The notes below the pieces were generated by a model. The model did no database searches and was not told where the DNA came from. It worked only from the letters and a program-made list of their open reading frames with translations. The position numbers were made by a program, and so were the translations under genes. Positions 32,199 to 40,569 of a stretch of DNA of 64,000 nt are shown piece by piece; the first letter of the stretch is position 1, and each line of letters starts with the position of its first letter. The DNA comes from Clostridia bacterium (GTDB lineage Bacteria; Bacillota; Clostridia; Oscillospirales; CAG-382), in contig JAFSGD010000062.1 of the NCBI GenBank assembly GCA_017434845.1, positions 1-64,000 of the forward strand, read 5' to 3'.

Positions 32199-34343
32199 TC
32201 AGCGTATTTTTTCAAGCGAAATGCGTTTTTTTGCAACGTCAACGTCGATAACTCTCACTTTGACGATATCGCCGACCTTAACAACGTCGCTAGCGCGCTT
32301 AACGAACTTGTCGCTGAGCTTGGAAATATGAACCAAGCCGTCCTGATGAACGCCGATATCAACAAATGCGCCGAAATCGGCAACGTTGCGGACCGTTCCG
32401 ACAAACTCCATTCCCGTTTTGAGCGACGAAATATCCATCGCGTCGGTTCTTAATATCTGGGGCGGAAGCTCATCACGCGGGTCTCTGCCCGGCTTTTCAA
32501 GCTCGGAAACGATATCGCAAAGCGTGGGAACGCCGATTCCGAGCTCGGAAGCAACCTTTTCGTTTCCGCGGCTTTCAAGGCGCGAGCGAAGCTCTTTTAG
32601 GTTGCGCGAGCGCACGTCCTCGGCGGTATAGCCGAGAAGCTCAAGCAAGGAATAAGCGGCTTTGTAGCTTTCGGGGTGGACCGAGGTGTTATCGAGCACC
32701 TCTTTGCTTTCGGGAACGCGCAGGAAGCCGACGCACTGCTTATAAGCCTTTTCGCCGATGCCCTTAACCTTTAAAAGCTCGGCACGGGTCTTGAATTTCG
32801 AAACGGTCGTGCGGTATTCATAAATGCTTTTTGCGATTTTCGAATTGATGCCCGCAATATGCGAAAGTAAAGATACCGAAGCGGTGTTAAGATCGGCACC
32901 AACGCCCGAAACGCAGGATTCAACAACGCCCGCAAGCGAATTGTCGAGCGCTTTTTGCTCCATATCGTGCTGATACTGACCAACGCCTATTGCCTTGGGG
33001 TCGATCTTGACGAGCTCGGCAAGGGGGTCCTGAAGTCTTCTTGCTATTGAAACGGCGCTTCTTAACGAAACGTCAAACTGCGGGAACTCTTCGCTTGCAA
33101 GCTTTGATGCCGAATATACCGAAGCGCCCGCCTCGTTTGTCATTATGTAGCTGACCTCGCGGTCAAGCTCCTTTATCATGCCCGCAACGAATATCTCGCT
33201 CTCCTTCGAGGCGGTTCCGTTGCCGATCGAAATAATATCTACCTTGTGCTTATCTATAAGCTTTTTAAGCGTTGCCTTGGCTTCTTCGGTTTTGTTTTGG
33301 GGCGGGGTGGGATAAACGACGGTGGTTGCCAGAACGTCGCCGAAGCCATCGACTATCGCGATCTTACAGCCGGTTCTGTATGCGGGGTCGAAGCCCATAA
33401 CAACCTTTCCGCGAACCGGAGGAAGCATCAAAAGATTTTTCAGGTTCTCGCCGAAAACGCGAATTGCCTGCTCCTGCGCGTTATCGGTTATAAGGTTGCG
33501 CATTTCGGTTTGAACCGAGGGCGCGATAAGGCGCTCGTAGGCATCCTCGGCGGCGGCGCGAACGTGGTCGGTAGAGGAGCATTCCCTGCCGTTTAATATT
33601 TCGGCGCGCAGGTGATCGAACACCTTTTGCTTATCTACTTCTACCTTAACCGAAAGCACACCCTCCTTTTCGCCGCGGTCGACCGCAAGAATACGGTGAG
33701 AGGGCATTTTGGAAAGAAGCTCGGAATAATCGTAATAAAGGCGATAGACGGTATCCTCTTCGGTTTTTGCCTTGGAAATAAGGTTGCCTGTCTTATATGT
33801 AAATTCTCTTATCCACTTGCGGTATTCGGCGTTATCCGAAACGCGCTCGGCGATAATATCGCGCGCGCCCGCAAGCGCATCCTCTGCGGTTTCGATCTTC
33901 TTATCGGGGTTTAAATATTTTTCCGCTTCCGAAAGAATGTCGAGGTCCTTCCTCTGCTCGAGCATAAGTTCGGCAAGCGGAGTAAGCCCTGCTTCTGCCG
34001 CAATGCTTGCACGGGTTCGGCGCTTGGGACGATAGGGGCGGTAGATATCCTCAAGCTCGGCAAGCGTTTGAGCGTTTTCTATCGCCTGCGTAAGCTCCTC
34101 GGTAAGCTTGCCCTGCTCGTCTATAAGACGGGTAACGTCGGCGCGGCGAGCATCGAGCGCGCGGTAAAATTCGAGCTTCTCGCCAAGCTCGCGAAGCTTT
34201 TCGTCATCGAGCGAGCCGGTTGCTTCCTTACGGTAACGGGCAATAAACGGAATTGTGTTGCCCTCGTCGATAAGGTTAACGGCAGCCTCGACCTGAGTTT
34301 TTCTTATTTTAAGTTCTTCTGCTATTCTTGCAATTATATCCAT
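32199..34343 (-). CDS. tex: Tex-family RNA-binding transcription accessory protein
   Basis: A 714-residue nucleic-acid-binding protein that acts with RNA polymerase and in RNA turnover. The order is the usual one: N-terminal helical region (RKTQVEAAVNLIDEGNTIPFIARYRKE), YqgF/RNase H-like core (VMGFDPAYRTGCKIAIVD, IGNGTASKE), helix-hairpin-helix pair (LLSHIAGINSKIAKSI, LLKVKGIGEKAYKQCVGFLRV) and a C-terminal S1 domain (GTVRNVADFGAFVDIGVHQDGLVHIS). Length is complete. No partner genes. Confidence 0.96.
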   Translation of the reverse strand: MDIIARIAEELKIRKTQVEAAVNLIDEGNTIPFIARYRKEATGSLDDEKLRELGEKLEFYRALDARRADVTRLIDEQGKLTEELTQAIENAQTLAELEDIYRPYRPKRRTRASIAAEAGLTPLAELMLEQRKDLDILSEAEKYLNPDKKIETAEDALAGARDIIAERVSDNAEYRKWIREFTYKTGNLISKAKTEEDTVYRLYYDYSELLSKMPSHRILAVDRGEKEGVLSVKVEVDKQKVFDHLRAEILNGRECSSTDHVRAAAEDAYERLIAPSVQTEMRNLITDNAQEQAIRVFGENLKNLLMLPPVRGKVVMGFDPAYRTGCKIAIVDGFGDVLATTVVYPTPPQNKTEEAKATLKKLIDKHKVDIISIGNGTASKESEIFVAGMIKELDREVSYIMTNEAGASVYSASKLASEEFPQFDVSLRSAVSIARRLQDPLAELVKIDPKAIGVGQYQHDMEQKALDNSLAGVVESCVSGVGADLNTASVSLLSHIAGINSKIAKSIYEYRTTVSKFKTRAELLKVKGIGEKAYKQCVGFLRVPESKEVLDNTSVHPESYKAAYSLLELLGYTAEDVRSRNLKELRSRLESRGNEKVASELGIGVPTLCDIVSELEKPGRDPRDELPPQILRTDAMDISSLKTGMEFVGTVRNVADFGAFVDIGVHQDGLVHISKLSDKFVKRASDVVKVGDIVKVRVIDVDVAKKRISLEKIR

Positions 34344-34430
34344 TCGGAAACCTCCAATTATGCTGTTTTAATAATAGCACAAAACTTTGCAAAAGTAAAT
34401 GTTTTTTCAACGCAAAACCATTTTGCACGG

Positions 34431-34459
34431 TAGACTTATGCAAAAATATGTGGTATAAT
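34431..34459 (+). promoter_or_regulatory. Promoter of the VUT transporter gene
   Basis: TAGACT (34431-34436) and TATAAT (34454-34459) spaced 17 bp. The leader is about 35 bases, too short for a preQ1 riboswitch, and none was recognised. Confidence 0.6.
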
Positions 34460-34501
34460 AAATAAATTGATTGAAAAAGCATTTTCGCGGAGGTGCCAAA
34501 G

Positions 34502-35254
34502 GTGGCAAAAGCGATAACGAACAAAATAAAGCGCGAGCTTGAAGAATACAGAATATTGCTGAGATCAATTCCCGCGGCTGTGGTTACGCTGTTTGTTGTG
34601 AGCGTTATATGCATGAACCTGCTCGCAAACAAAACGCTGCTTCAGCTTGAATGGATAGCGCTTGACGGCGGAATTCTTATTTCTTGGCTTTCTTTTATGT
34701 GCATGGACATGATAACCAAGCATTTCGGCGCAAAGGCATCGAACACGATCTCGTTGCTTGCCGCAGCGATAAACCTGCTTACCTGCCTTATATTTTTCGT
34801 TGCGAGCGCAATACCCTCGAATGCAAACGATTACAGCGCGTTTAACGGAATTTTCGGAGGCACATGGTTTATTTTAATGGGAAGCACGGCGGCGTTTCTC
34901 GCCTCGGCGGTTATTAACAACGGGCTAAACCGCATTATCGGCAGACTTTTCCGCAAAAACCCCGACGGTAAGCTCGCGTTCGCAACGAGGTCTTATATTT
35001 CAACCTTTGTTGCACAGTTTTTGGATAATTTTATCTTCTCGGTAATAGTTTTCGTTATTTGCGCCCCGATATTTTGGGCCGGCTTTCATTGGACGGTTCT
35101 TCAATGCGCGACCTGCGCACTTACGGGCGCGGTTGCCGAGCTTATAATGGAGATCGCCTTTTCGCCGATTGCCTACCGCATAACAATGCGGTGGAAAAAG
35201 GAAGCCGTGGGCAAGGAATATCTTGAATTTATTGAAAAGGAAAAGAAAAAATGA
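34502..35254 (+). CDS. VUT-family membrane protein (YhhQ-like, possible queuosine-precursor transporter)
   Basis: A protein of about 250 residues with six membrane helices and the family pattern of charged residues between them (LDGGILISWLSFMCMDMITKHFG, SYISTFVAQFLDNFIFSVI). Family members import 7-deazaguanine precursors or other small molecules. I chose the GTG at 34502, nine bases after GGAGG; a GTG at 34493 directly abuts that site. It overlaps the SDR gene by four bases (ATGA), so the two are coupled. The substrate here is an inference. Confidence 0.8.
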   Translation: MAKAITNKIKRELEEYRILLRSIPAAVVTLFVVSVICMNLLANKTLLQLEWIALDGGILISWLSFMCMDMITKHFGAKASNTISLLAAAINLLTCLIFFVASAIPSNANDYSAFNGIFGGTWFILMGSTAAFLASAVINNGLNRIIGRLFRKNPDGKLAFATRSYISTFVAQFLDNFIFSVIVFVICAPIFWAGFHWTVLQCATCALTGAVAELIMEIAFSPIAYRITMRWKKEAVGKEYLEFIEKEKKK

Positions 35255-35904
35255 AGGTTCTTATAACAGGCACCTCGCAGGGCATAGGAAAAGCCATTGC
35301 CGAGCTGTTTTTGAAAAACGGGCACGAGATCATCGGCATAGATCGCTTGGAATCGGGCATTGCCGACCCGCTTTATACCCATTACGTTTGCGATATACGC
35401 GAAAAGGAAAAGCTTCCCGAGATCGAGGGAATCGAAATACTTATAAACAACGCGGGAACGCAAAACGAGGAAGACATCGACATAAACCTCAAGGCGCTTA
35501 TTTCGGTTACCGAAAAATACGCGTTCCGCAAGGGCATTGTTTCGGTTCTTAACATCGGCTCGGCAAGCGGACACACCGGCTCGGAGTTTCCCGAATACTG
35601 CGCAAGCAAGGGCGGAGTTCTTTCCTATACGAAAAACGTTGCGATACGCATCGCTCCCCTCGGTGCAACCTGCAACAGCTTGGACCCCGGCGGAGTGCTT
35701 ACGCCGCTTAACGAATGCGTTATCAACGACAAAGCGCTTTGGAACGCGATAATGGATGAAACTCCGCTTAAGCGCTGGGCAACGCCCGAGGAGATTGCCG
35801 AGTGGGCATATTTTTTAACGGTTACAAACAAATTCTGCACGGGTCAGAACATTCTTGTTGACGGCGGCGAATCGATAAACTACCGCTTTATCTGGAAGGA
35901 TTAA
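35251..35904 (+). CDS. Short-chain dehydrogenase/reductase
   Basis: A 217-residue NAD(P)-dependent oxidoreductase. It shows the TGxxxGIG cofactor motif (TGTSQGIGKAI), NNAG (LINNAG), a Ser in NIGSASG and the catalytic YxxxK (YCASKGG), and ends with the usual VDGG. It is on the short side for the family because the segment after NNAG is shortened. Translationally coupled to the VUT transporter gene. The substrate is unknown. Its 3' end overlaps the convergent AI-2E family gene by 17 bp. Confidence 0.9.
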   Translation: MKVLITGTSQGIGKAIAELFLKNGHEIIGIDRLESGIADPLYTHYVCDIREKEKLPEIEGIEILINNAGTQNEEDIDINLKALISVTEKYAFRKGIVSVLNIGSASGHTGSEFPEYCASKGGVLSYTKNVAIRIAPLGATCNSLDPGGVLTPLNECVINDKALWNAIMDETPLKRWATPEEIAEWAYFLTVTNKFCTGQNILVDGGESINYRFIWKD

Positions 35905-36991
35905 GCTCGCGCTCGGCTTCGTTTTTAAGCTCGATCATGCGTTTTATAACTATTGCGCCGAGCGGAAAAACGATCAACCCCGCCAAGCCCATAAGCTTTA
36001 ATCCGATATACATCGAGGCAAGCGTTGCAAGCGGCGAAAGACCGATATATTTTCCTATTATCTTCGGCTCGGTTATCTGCCTTATAACCGTTATTGCCGC
36101 ATAGGTGATAAGCAACCAGGTTCCGCGCGAGTAGTTGCCTATCAAAAGCGCGCTTATTCCCCAAGGGATAAGCACGGTTCCCGTGCCGAGGATCGGCAGG
36201 ATATCAACTATCGCGATAACAAGCGCAAGCACGAAGGCATATTCAACGCCCATAAGCAAAAACGCCGCCAAGAGCTCACAAAAGGTTATTAAAAACAGAA
36301 GTCCATAGGCTCTTAAATATTTGCCCACGGTGTTTGCCAGCTCATCCTTTGCCTTTTTAAGCAGAGGACGAAGCCTTTTCGGGAACAGCGAAAGAAAAAA
36401 GCAGTTCACCTTTATTCTGTCAACGGCAAAATAATAGGTTGCAATTATAACAACGACCGCACTAAGCACCGCCTTGGGCAAAAACGCCGCCGCACCGCCG
36501 AGCAGGCTGATTATTCCGCCCGAGAGCTTTTCGCCGAAGGAAAGAAGCATTCCCCAAAGCTCCTCTTCGAGATTGCCGCGCATTTCCCAAAGCCGATCTC
36601 GAACGTCGAAAAAGGGTATCATCGAATTTATCTTTTCTATCGCCTGCGCAGCATAGGAATCGTCGCTTCTTATAAGAGCAAGCGTGCTTTTGACCGCGCC
36701 CGAAAGCTCTTTTATTTCGGAAACGAGCTGTTTTCCGAGCGCATAAACCAAAAGCCCCAGCGCGCCCGCCGCAAGCAAAACAACGGTAAGCACAAAGGTG
36801 CGCTTCGGAAAGCGCGAATGCGATTCGGAATATTTAACGACGGGCTTGAAAAACTCGGCGAATACGTATGCGATAATAAACGGAAGCAGCACGCCCCAAA
36901 GATAGCTGAACACAAAATAAACAAGCGCCGCGCCCACCGCGGCATAAAGAGTTATTACGGCAAATCTTTTGTAAGGCTCTTGCGGTAACAT
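35888..36991 (-). CDS. AI-2E family transporter / permease
   Basis: A 367-residue membrane protein with about seven to eight helices and the family signatures IIAYVFAEFFKPVV near the start and LLGLVDILPILGTGTVLIPW-like segment (AIVDILPILGTGTVLIPWGI) before the last helices. Members include the TqsA autoinducer-2 exporter and Na+/H+ antiporters, so the substrate cannot be given. I chose the ATG at 36991 with GGGGG upstream. It is a single gene convergent with the SDR gene. Confidence 0.88.
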   Translation of the reverse strand: MLPQEPYKRFAVITLYAAVGAALVYFVFSYLWGVLLPFIIAYVFAEFFKPVVKYSESHSRFPKRTFVLTVVLLAAGALGLLVYALGKQLVSEIKELSGAVKSTLALIRSDDSYAAQAIEKINSMIPFFDVRDRLWEMRGNLEEELWGMLLSFGEKLSGGIISLLGGAAAFLPKAVLSAVVVIIATYYFAVDRIKVNCFFLSLFPKRLRPLLKKAKDELANTVGKYLRAYGLLFLITFCELLAAFLLMGVEYAFVLALVIAIVDILPILGTGTVLIPWGISALLIGNYSRGTWLLITYAAITVIRQITEPKIIGKYIGLSPLATLASMYIGLKLMGLAGLIVFPLGAIVIKRMIELKNEAERELNPSR

Positions 36992-37061
36992 ATTAAAACC
37001 CCCGTTCAATTCACTATATATGATATTCTTTCCAACGCGATTCCAAATTATAAATTTTCTA

Positions 37062-37090
37062 TTGACAAACCGAAAAACTTGTGGTATATT
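37062..37090 (+). promoter_or_regulatory. Promoter of tRNA-Glu
   Basis: TTGACA (37062-37067) and TATATT (37085-37090) are spaced 17 bp, ending 10 bases before the tRNA. Confidence 0.85.
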
Positions 37091-37099
37091 TATTTGCAC

Positions 37100-37174
37100 G
37101 GCCTGTTAGTCAAGTGGTTAAGACGTCGCCCTCTCACGGCGAAGACAGGGGTTCGACTCCCCTACGGGTCACCA
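37100..37174 (+). tRNA. tRNA-Glu (anticodon CTC)
   Basis: The cloverleaf folds fully. The acceptor stem GGCCTGT pairs with ACGGGTC (two G-U pairs), the anticodon stem TCGCC/GGCGA encloses loop CTCTCAC with anticodon CTC at 37133-37135, the T arm carries GGTTCGACTCC, and the CCA end is encoded (37172-37174). It reads GAG. Single gene with its own promoter and terminator. Confidence 0.95.
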
Positions 37175-37204
37175 AAAATCCTTCGAACTCGTTCGAAGGA
37201 TTTT
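37175..37204 (+). terminator. Terminator of tRNA-Glu
   Basis: A perfect 14-bp stem (37175-37188 with 37191-37204) with a T-run immediately after the CCA end. Confidence 0.92.
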
Positions 37205-37250
37205 TTACTCATTCACTCTTCACTTTTCACTCTTCACTATTCTCTAAATC

Positions 37251-37280
37251 AAAAAAAGCACGGACATCCGTGCTTTTTTT
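37251..37280 (-). terminator. Terminator of the MBL-DUF4091-nitroreductase-GHL10 operon
   Basis: A perfect 14-bp stem (37251-37264 with 37267-37280) whose arms end in seven A and seven T, 16 bases past the GHL10 gene. Confidence 0.92.
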
Positions 37281-37295
37281 GTTACGTAATCAAAT

Positions 37296-40040
37296 TTAAT
37301 CCAGCAAGCCGAGGGCGTAATCGATATCGTGAACATAGGCGCTCTTTACCGATTCGGGAACCTTTGCAGTGCCCGATTCGAGCTCGGCTTTAATGCTTTT
37401 AAGCTCGGAGGAAAGCACGATTTCGGCGGTTTCTTCGGAAAGGCTTGAAGCAAGCGCTTTTATCCTTTCGCCGAGCGCGCTTATACCCGCAAGCGCCGAT
37501 TCTTCTGCCTTTTCGGATGTAAAGCGCGTTGCATAGCGAAGCGATTCGGCGCGGTATCCGAGCATTTCGCAGATCGCATCTGTAAGTTCAACGCCCGAAG
37601 CGGTTGCGGGTGTTGCTTTAACGCGGAATGCGTTTCTTACGGTTTCGTCATAGCCGCAAAGCGAGATATAGCGCAAAGTGAAGTTTGAGGTTCCCTCAGC
37701 GCAAAGCTCATAGGGCATAACGAGCTGCTCGACAAGCGATTCATGGGTTGCGCGAACGTAGGTTCCGACCCCGAGAATAAGATCGGTGTGCTCGGTAACC
37801 GGCAAGATTTGATTTGCATAACCGAGCTGATATTCGGTATCGGCACCGTAGATCATGGGATAGATAGCATCGACGAATCCGTTTTCTATCCATTTTTCGA
37901 CGTCTTGGTATACATATTTTTGCCTGTCGTTATAATCGGCAAAACAGGTGAAGCTGACGTTAAGCGCGGGATTTACCTCTTTTACGGTTTGATAAAAGCG
38001 CTTTTGATATGCCGAAATAATATCGCGGCGCCATTTGCACCAATCTGCCCAGCGCGGATCGCTTATTTTGATCGTTGCGGGGTTTACGCCGTATTTTTTA
38101 ACAAAGCCGGAAACCGAGCTTTCGTTATAGCCGAAATCCTCATAATTGTGCTCTTGATAATAATAAGGAAGCGGATAACGCATATAGTCCGCCTGAACGC
38201 CGAAGATGTCATAGCTTTCGGCAAGTTCCTTAATTACCGCAAGGTTGAACTCCTGAATAACGGGATCGGCAGGGTCGAGCGTTGTTACGTTATCGGGACC
38301 CGAGGTTTTGCCCTTGTTGGTTTTAAGCCATTTATCCTTATAAACGTTTATATAATGGTTTTCGGGATAGCTTACCTTATTATAAACGCTCGAAAAGGCG
38401 TTTACCATAACAATAAGCCTTATTCCCTGCTTTTTGCATTCCTCGGAAAACGCACCGATATAATCGATGCTTTCATAACCCGGCAGACGCACCAACCCCT
38501 CGACCTTTGAGGGATAAACGGCATAGCCCGCGGCGATATTGTCGATTATAAGGGTGTTAAGCCCAAGCGATGCCGCATAGGCAACGGCATGGGTTATTTC
38601 CTCGCGTGTTTTATAATGAACGAGAATGCTGTTATCATAGTTATATTCGCCAAGCGTTACCCAAGCGGTTCTGTCTTGGACCGAAATGCTCGGAACCAGC
38701 TCTTTTCTGCAATCCTCGGCAAGCGTTTGAAGCGAAGCCACCGCTTCGGCAAGCACCCTGCCGTTAAAGCCGTTGTTTTCGGCTTGCGCAGAATCGGATT
38801 CGAGCGTTCCCAGTGTTGCTTCGGCTTCGGTTATTCTGCCCGACATATCGGAAATAATGCCCGATGCCTTTTCGAAATCGATATGCGAAAGCTTTCCGAC
38901 CTGCTTTTTGAACTCATCAAGAAGCAGATCGCGTTCTTTTTTAAGACGCGCGAGCTCGGTTATGGGCGTTGTTATAATGCAAACGAAGCGCGTGTCGTTT
39001 AAAACGGCGTCGTCGCCGACCGAGGCGATATTCGCAAGCGCAAGCGCGCTGTTGCCCGAAGCCGAGATAACGAATCCGCCCTCGGGTATTGAATTAACGC
39101 CGTTCGTTGTTTTATAAACGGCAATTATTCTGCCCGATGCATCAACCGAAGCCTCGGTTAAGTTCTGCGAGGGCGGCGTTTTTTCGTTTGCATCGGTATA
39201 GATAACGAAGCCGTCGTCGGGGCGGTTTCGATCTTTGCCGATATGAGTCAGGCGCTCAACGGTATAAAGGCTTTTAGAAAGCACGAGTTCGGCATCGTCG
39301 CCGACCTTAAGATTGCGAACCTTATGCTCGTTTATGCTTCCCTGCCCAACGGCAACAACATAGCCCTCCTCGGGAATTCTCGTATCGCCGATATTGTCGC
39401 CCGAACGGTTTATTTCGGTTATTTTTCCGTCGGCAACGGCAATTTCGGTGCAATAGATATTCGAGCAGGTGGTTGCCGAATACCAGCGCGAATCGAACAA
39501 AAAGCCGGTGTCTTCGGCGGTTCGGGTGGTGTTTTCATAGCCGATCGGAACAACGATATCGCCGCAACGGAAATATTTTTCGGGAAGATAAACGCTTTTT
39601 AATACGTCGCCCTTGGCGGTATCGCCGACGGCGAATTCGGGCTCGTTCTGACCGCGAAAACGAATAACGCATCCGCTTTCGGGAATCGGCGCGGTCGAGC
39701 CCTTTTCGAAAATTGCGGCAACGGTTCCGTTAACTATCGCGACGTCAAAAAATCCGTTATCGGATTCGGAAATCTTTTCTGCCGCAGGCTCGCCGAGCTC
39801 GCGGTTGTAAATATAAATTCCGTTTTCGGAAGAATCGGCGTTTATTCCCGATATTTCATATTCGATATCGCCGAGCCTTATTTTCGGCTTGCTTTCGGAA
39901 TCTTGAGAGGATTCCGACTGTTCTGTGCCGATATCGTCAGAGCTTTCTGCCGTTTCGCCGTTACAGGAGGCGAAAACGGGCAAAATGAGTGCGCAAAGAA
40001 CTAATATTCCGAGGCTTTTAAACAGTTTTCTGTATTTCAT
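37296..40040 (-). CDS. Lipoprotein with GHL10-type glycosyl-hydrolase-like domain
   Basis: A 914-residue lipoprotein: lipobox VFASC near residue 26, an acidic Ser/Glu spacer, then three or four beta-rich modules of about 80-100 residues (each with a GDxA/V...L...Y or IPExG/SGCVI pattern) to about residue 370, a helical coiled segment (about 375-440), and a barrel-like domain of about 330 residues (ITHAVAYAASLGLNTLIIDN, GVQADYMRYPLPYYYQEHNY, FVDAIYPMIYGADTEY) that resembles GHL10 (DUF187) proteins of the cell surface. The C-terminus is helical. It may act on peptidoglycan or another surface glycan. It starts after CGGAG, 13 bases behind the nitroreductase gene, as the last gene of the operon. 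Confidence 0.82.
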   Translation of the reverse strand: MKYRKLFKSLGILVLCALILPVFASCNGETAESSDDIGTEQSESSQDSESKPKIRLGDIEYEISGINADSSENGIYIYNRELGEPAAEKISESDNGFFDVAIVNGTVAAIFEKGSTAPIPESGCVIRFRGQNEPEFAVGDTAKGDVLKSVYLPEKYFRCGDIVVPIGYENTTRTAEDTGFLFDSRWYSATTCSNIYCTEIAVADGKITEINRSGDNIGDTRIPEEGYVVAVGQGSINEHKVRNLKVGDDAELVLSKSLYTVERLTHIGKDRNRPDDGFVIYTDANEKTPPSQNLTEASVDASGRIIAVYKTTNGVNSIPEGGFVISASGNSALALANIASVGDDAVLNDTRFVCIITTPITELARLKKERDLLLDEFKKQVGKLSHIDFEKASGIISDMSGRITEAEATLGTLESDSAQAENNGFNGRVLAEAVASLQTLAEDCRKELVPSISVQDRTAWVTLGEYNYDNSILVHYKTREEITHAVAYAASLGLNTLIIDNIAAGYAVYPSKVEGLVRLPGYESIDYIGAFSEECKKQGIRLIVMVNAFSSVYNKVSYPENHYINVYKDKWLKTNKGKTSGPDNVTTLDPADPVIQEFNLAVIKELAESYDIFGVQADYMRYPLPYYYQEHNYEDFGYNESSVSGFVKKYGVNPATIKISDPRWADWCKWRRDIISAYQKRFYQTVKEVNPALNVSFTCFADYNDRQKYVYQDVEKWIENGFVDAIYPMIYGADTEYQLGYANQILPVTEHTDLILGVGTYVRATHESLVEQLVMPYELCAEGTSNFTLRYISLCGYDETVRNAFRVKATPATASGVELTDAICEMLGYRAESLRYATRFTSEKAEESALAGISALGERIKALASSLSEETAEIVLSSELKSIKAELESGTAKVPESVKSAYVHDIDYALGLLD

Positions 40041-40053
40041 AAGCTTAACTCCG

Positions 40054-40569
40054 TTAAATGATAATCACCTTTTGGGTTCTCTCGGCGGGAACGGGATAAT
40101 CGCAATCGCGGTAGCCGAGAATGCAGTTTCCGATGCCGACGTGGCTGTCGGGAACACCGAGCGAACGGGCAAGCTCTCTGCCCTCTTCGGAATCGAAAAC
40201 CTCTTTTGCGCGATGCACCCAGCAAGAATCTATTCCCATTGAAAACGCCGCGTTCATAAGGTTGCTCATCGCGCAGGAGCCATCCTCAACGTGTGTGTTG
40301 ACGCTTCTGTCGGCAAACACGACGATAACGGCGGGCGCGTTGTAAAACGGATCGGCATCACTGCCGAGCACAGTCGCGTTCAGCTTCGATATTTTATCGC
40401 GTATTTCCTTATCGGTAACGACAAGAAACAGCGTGCATCGGCGGTTTCTGCCCGTGGGGGCATAAAGCCCTGCCTCGATAATCGTTTTTATGTCCTCCTT
40501 CGAAACGGGACGGTCGCTGTATTTTTTAATGCTTCTTCTTTTTATAAGGTTGTTTACGGTTTCGTTCAT
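40054..40569 (-). CDS. Nitroreductase-family flavoprotein
   Basis: A 171-residue FMN-dependent oxidoreductase: RRSIKKYSDRPVSKEDI at the N-terminus, GLYAPTGRNRR for FMN contact, SMGIDSCWVHRAKEVF and a C-terminal LGYRDCDYP. Length is normal for the small class. Its ATG overlaps the stop of the DUF4091 gene (ATGA). The natural substrate is unknown; a quinone or nitro compound is usual for the family. Confidence 0.92.
   Translation of the reverse strand: MNETVNNLIKRRSIKKYSDRPVSKEDIKTIIEAGLYAPTGRNRRCTLFLVVTDKEIRDKISKLNATVLGSDADPFYNAPAVIVVFADRSVNTHVEDGSCAMSNLMNAAFSMGIDSCWVHRAKEVFDSEEGRELARSLGVPDSHVGIGNCILGYRDCDYPVPAERTQKVIII

Noticed and set aside
34344..34501. A preQ1 riboswitch ahead of the VUT transporter
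   Set aside because: The leader after the predicted promoter is about 35 bases and has no matching hairpin with an A-rich tail.
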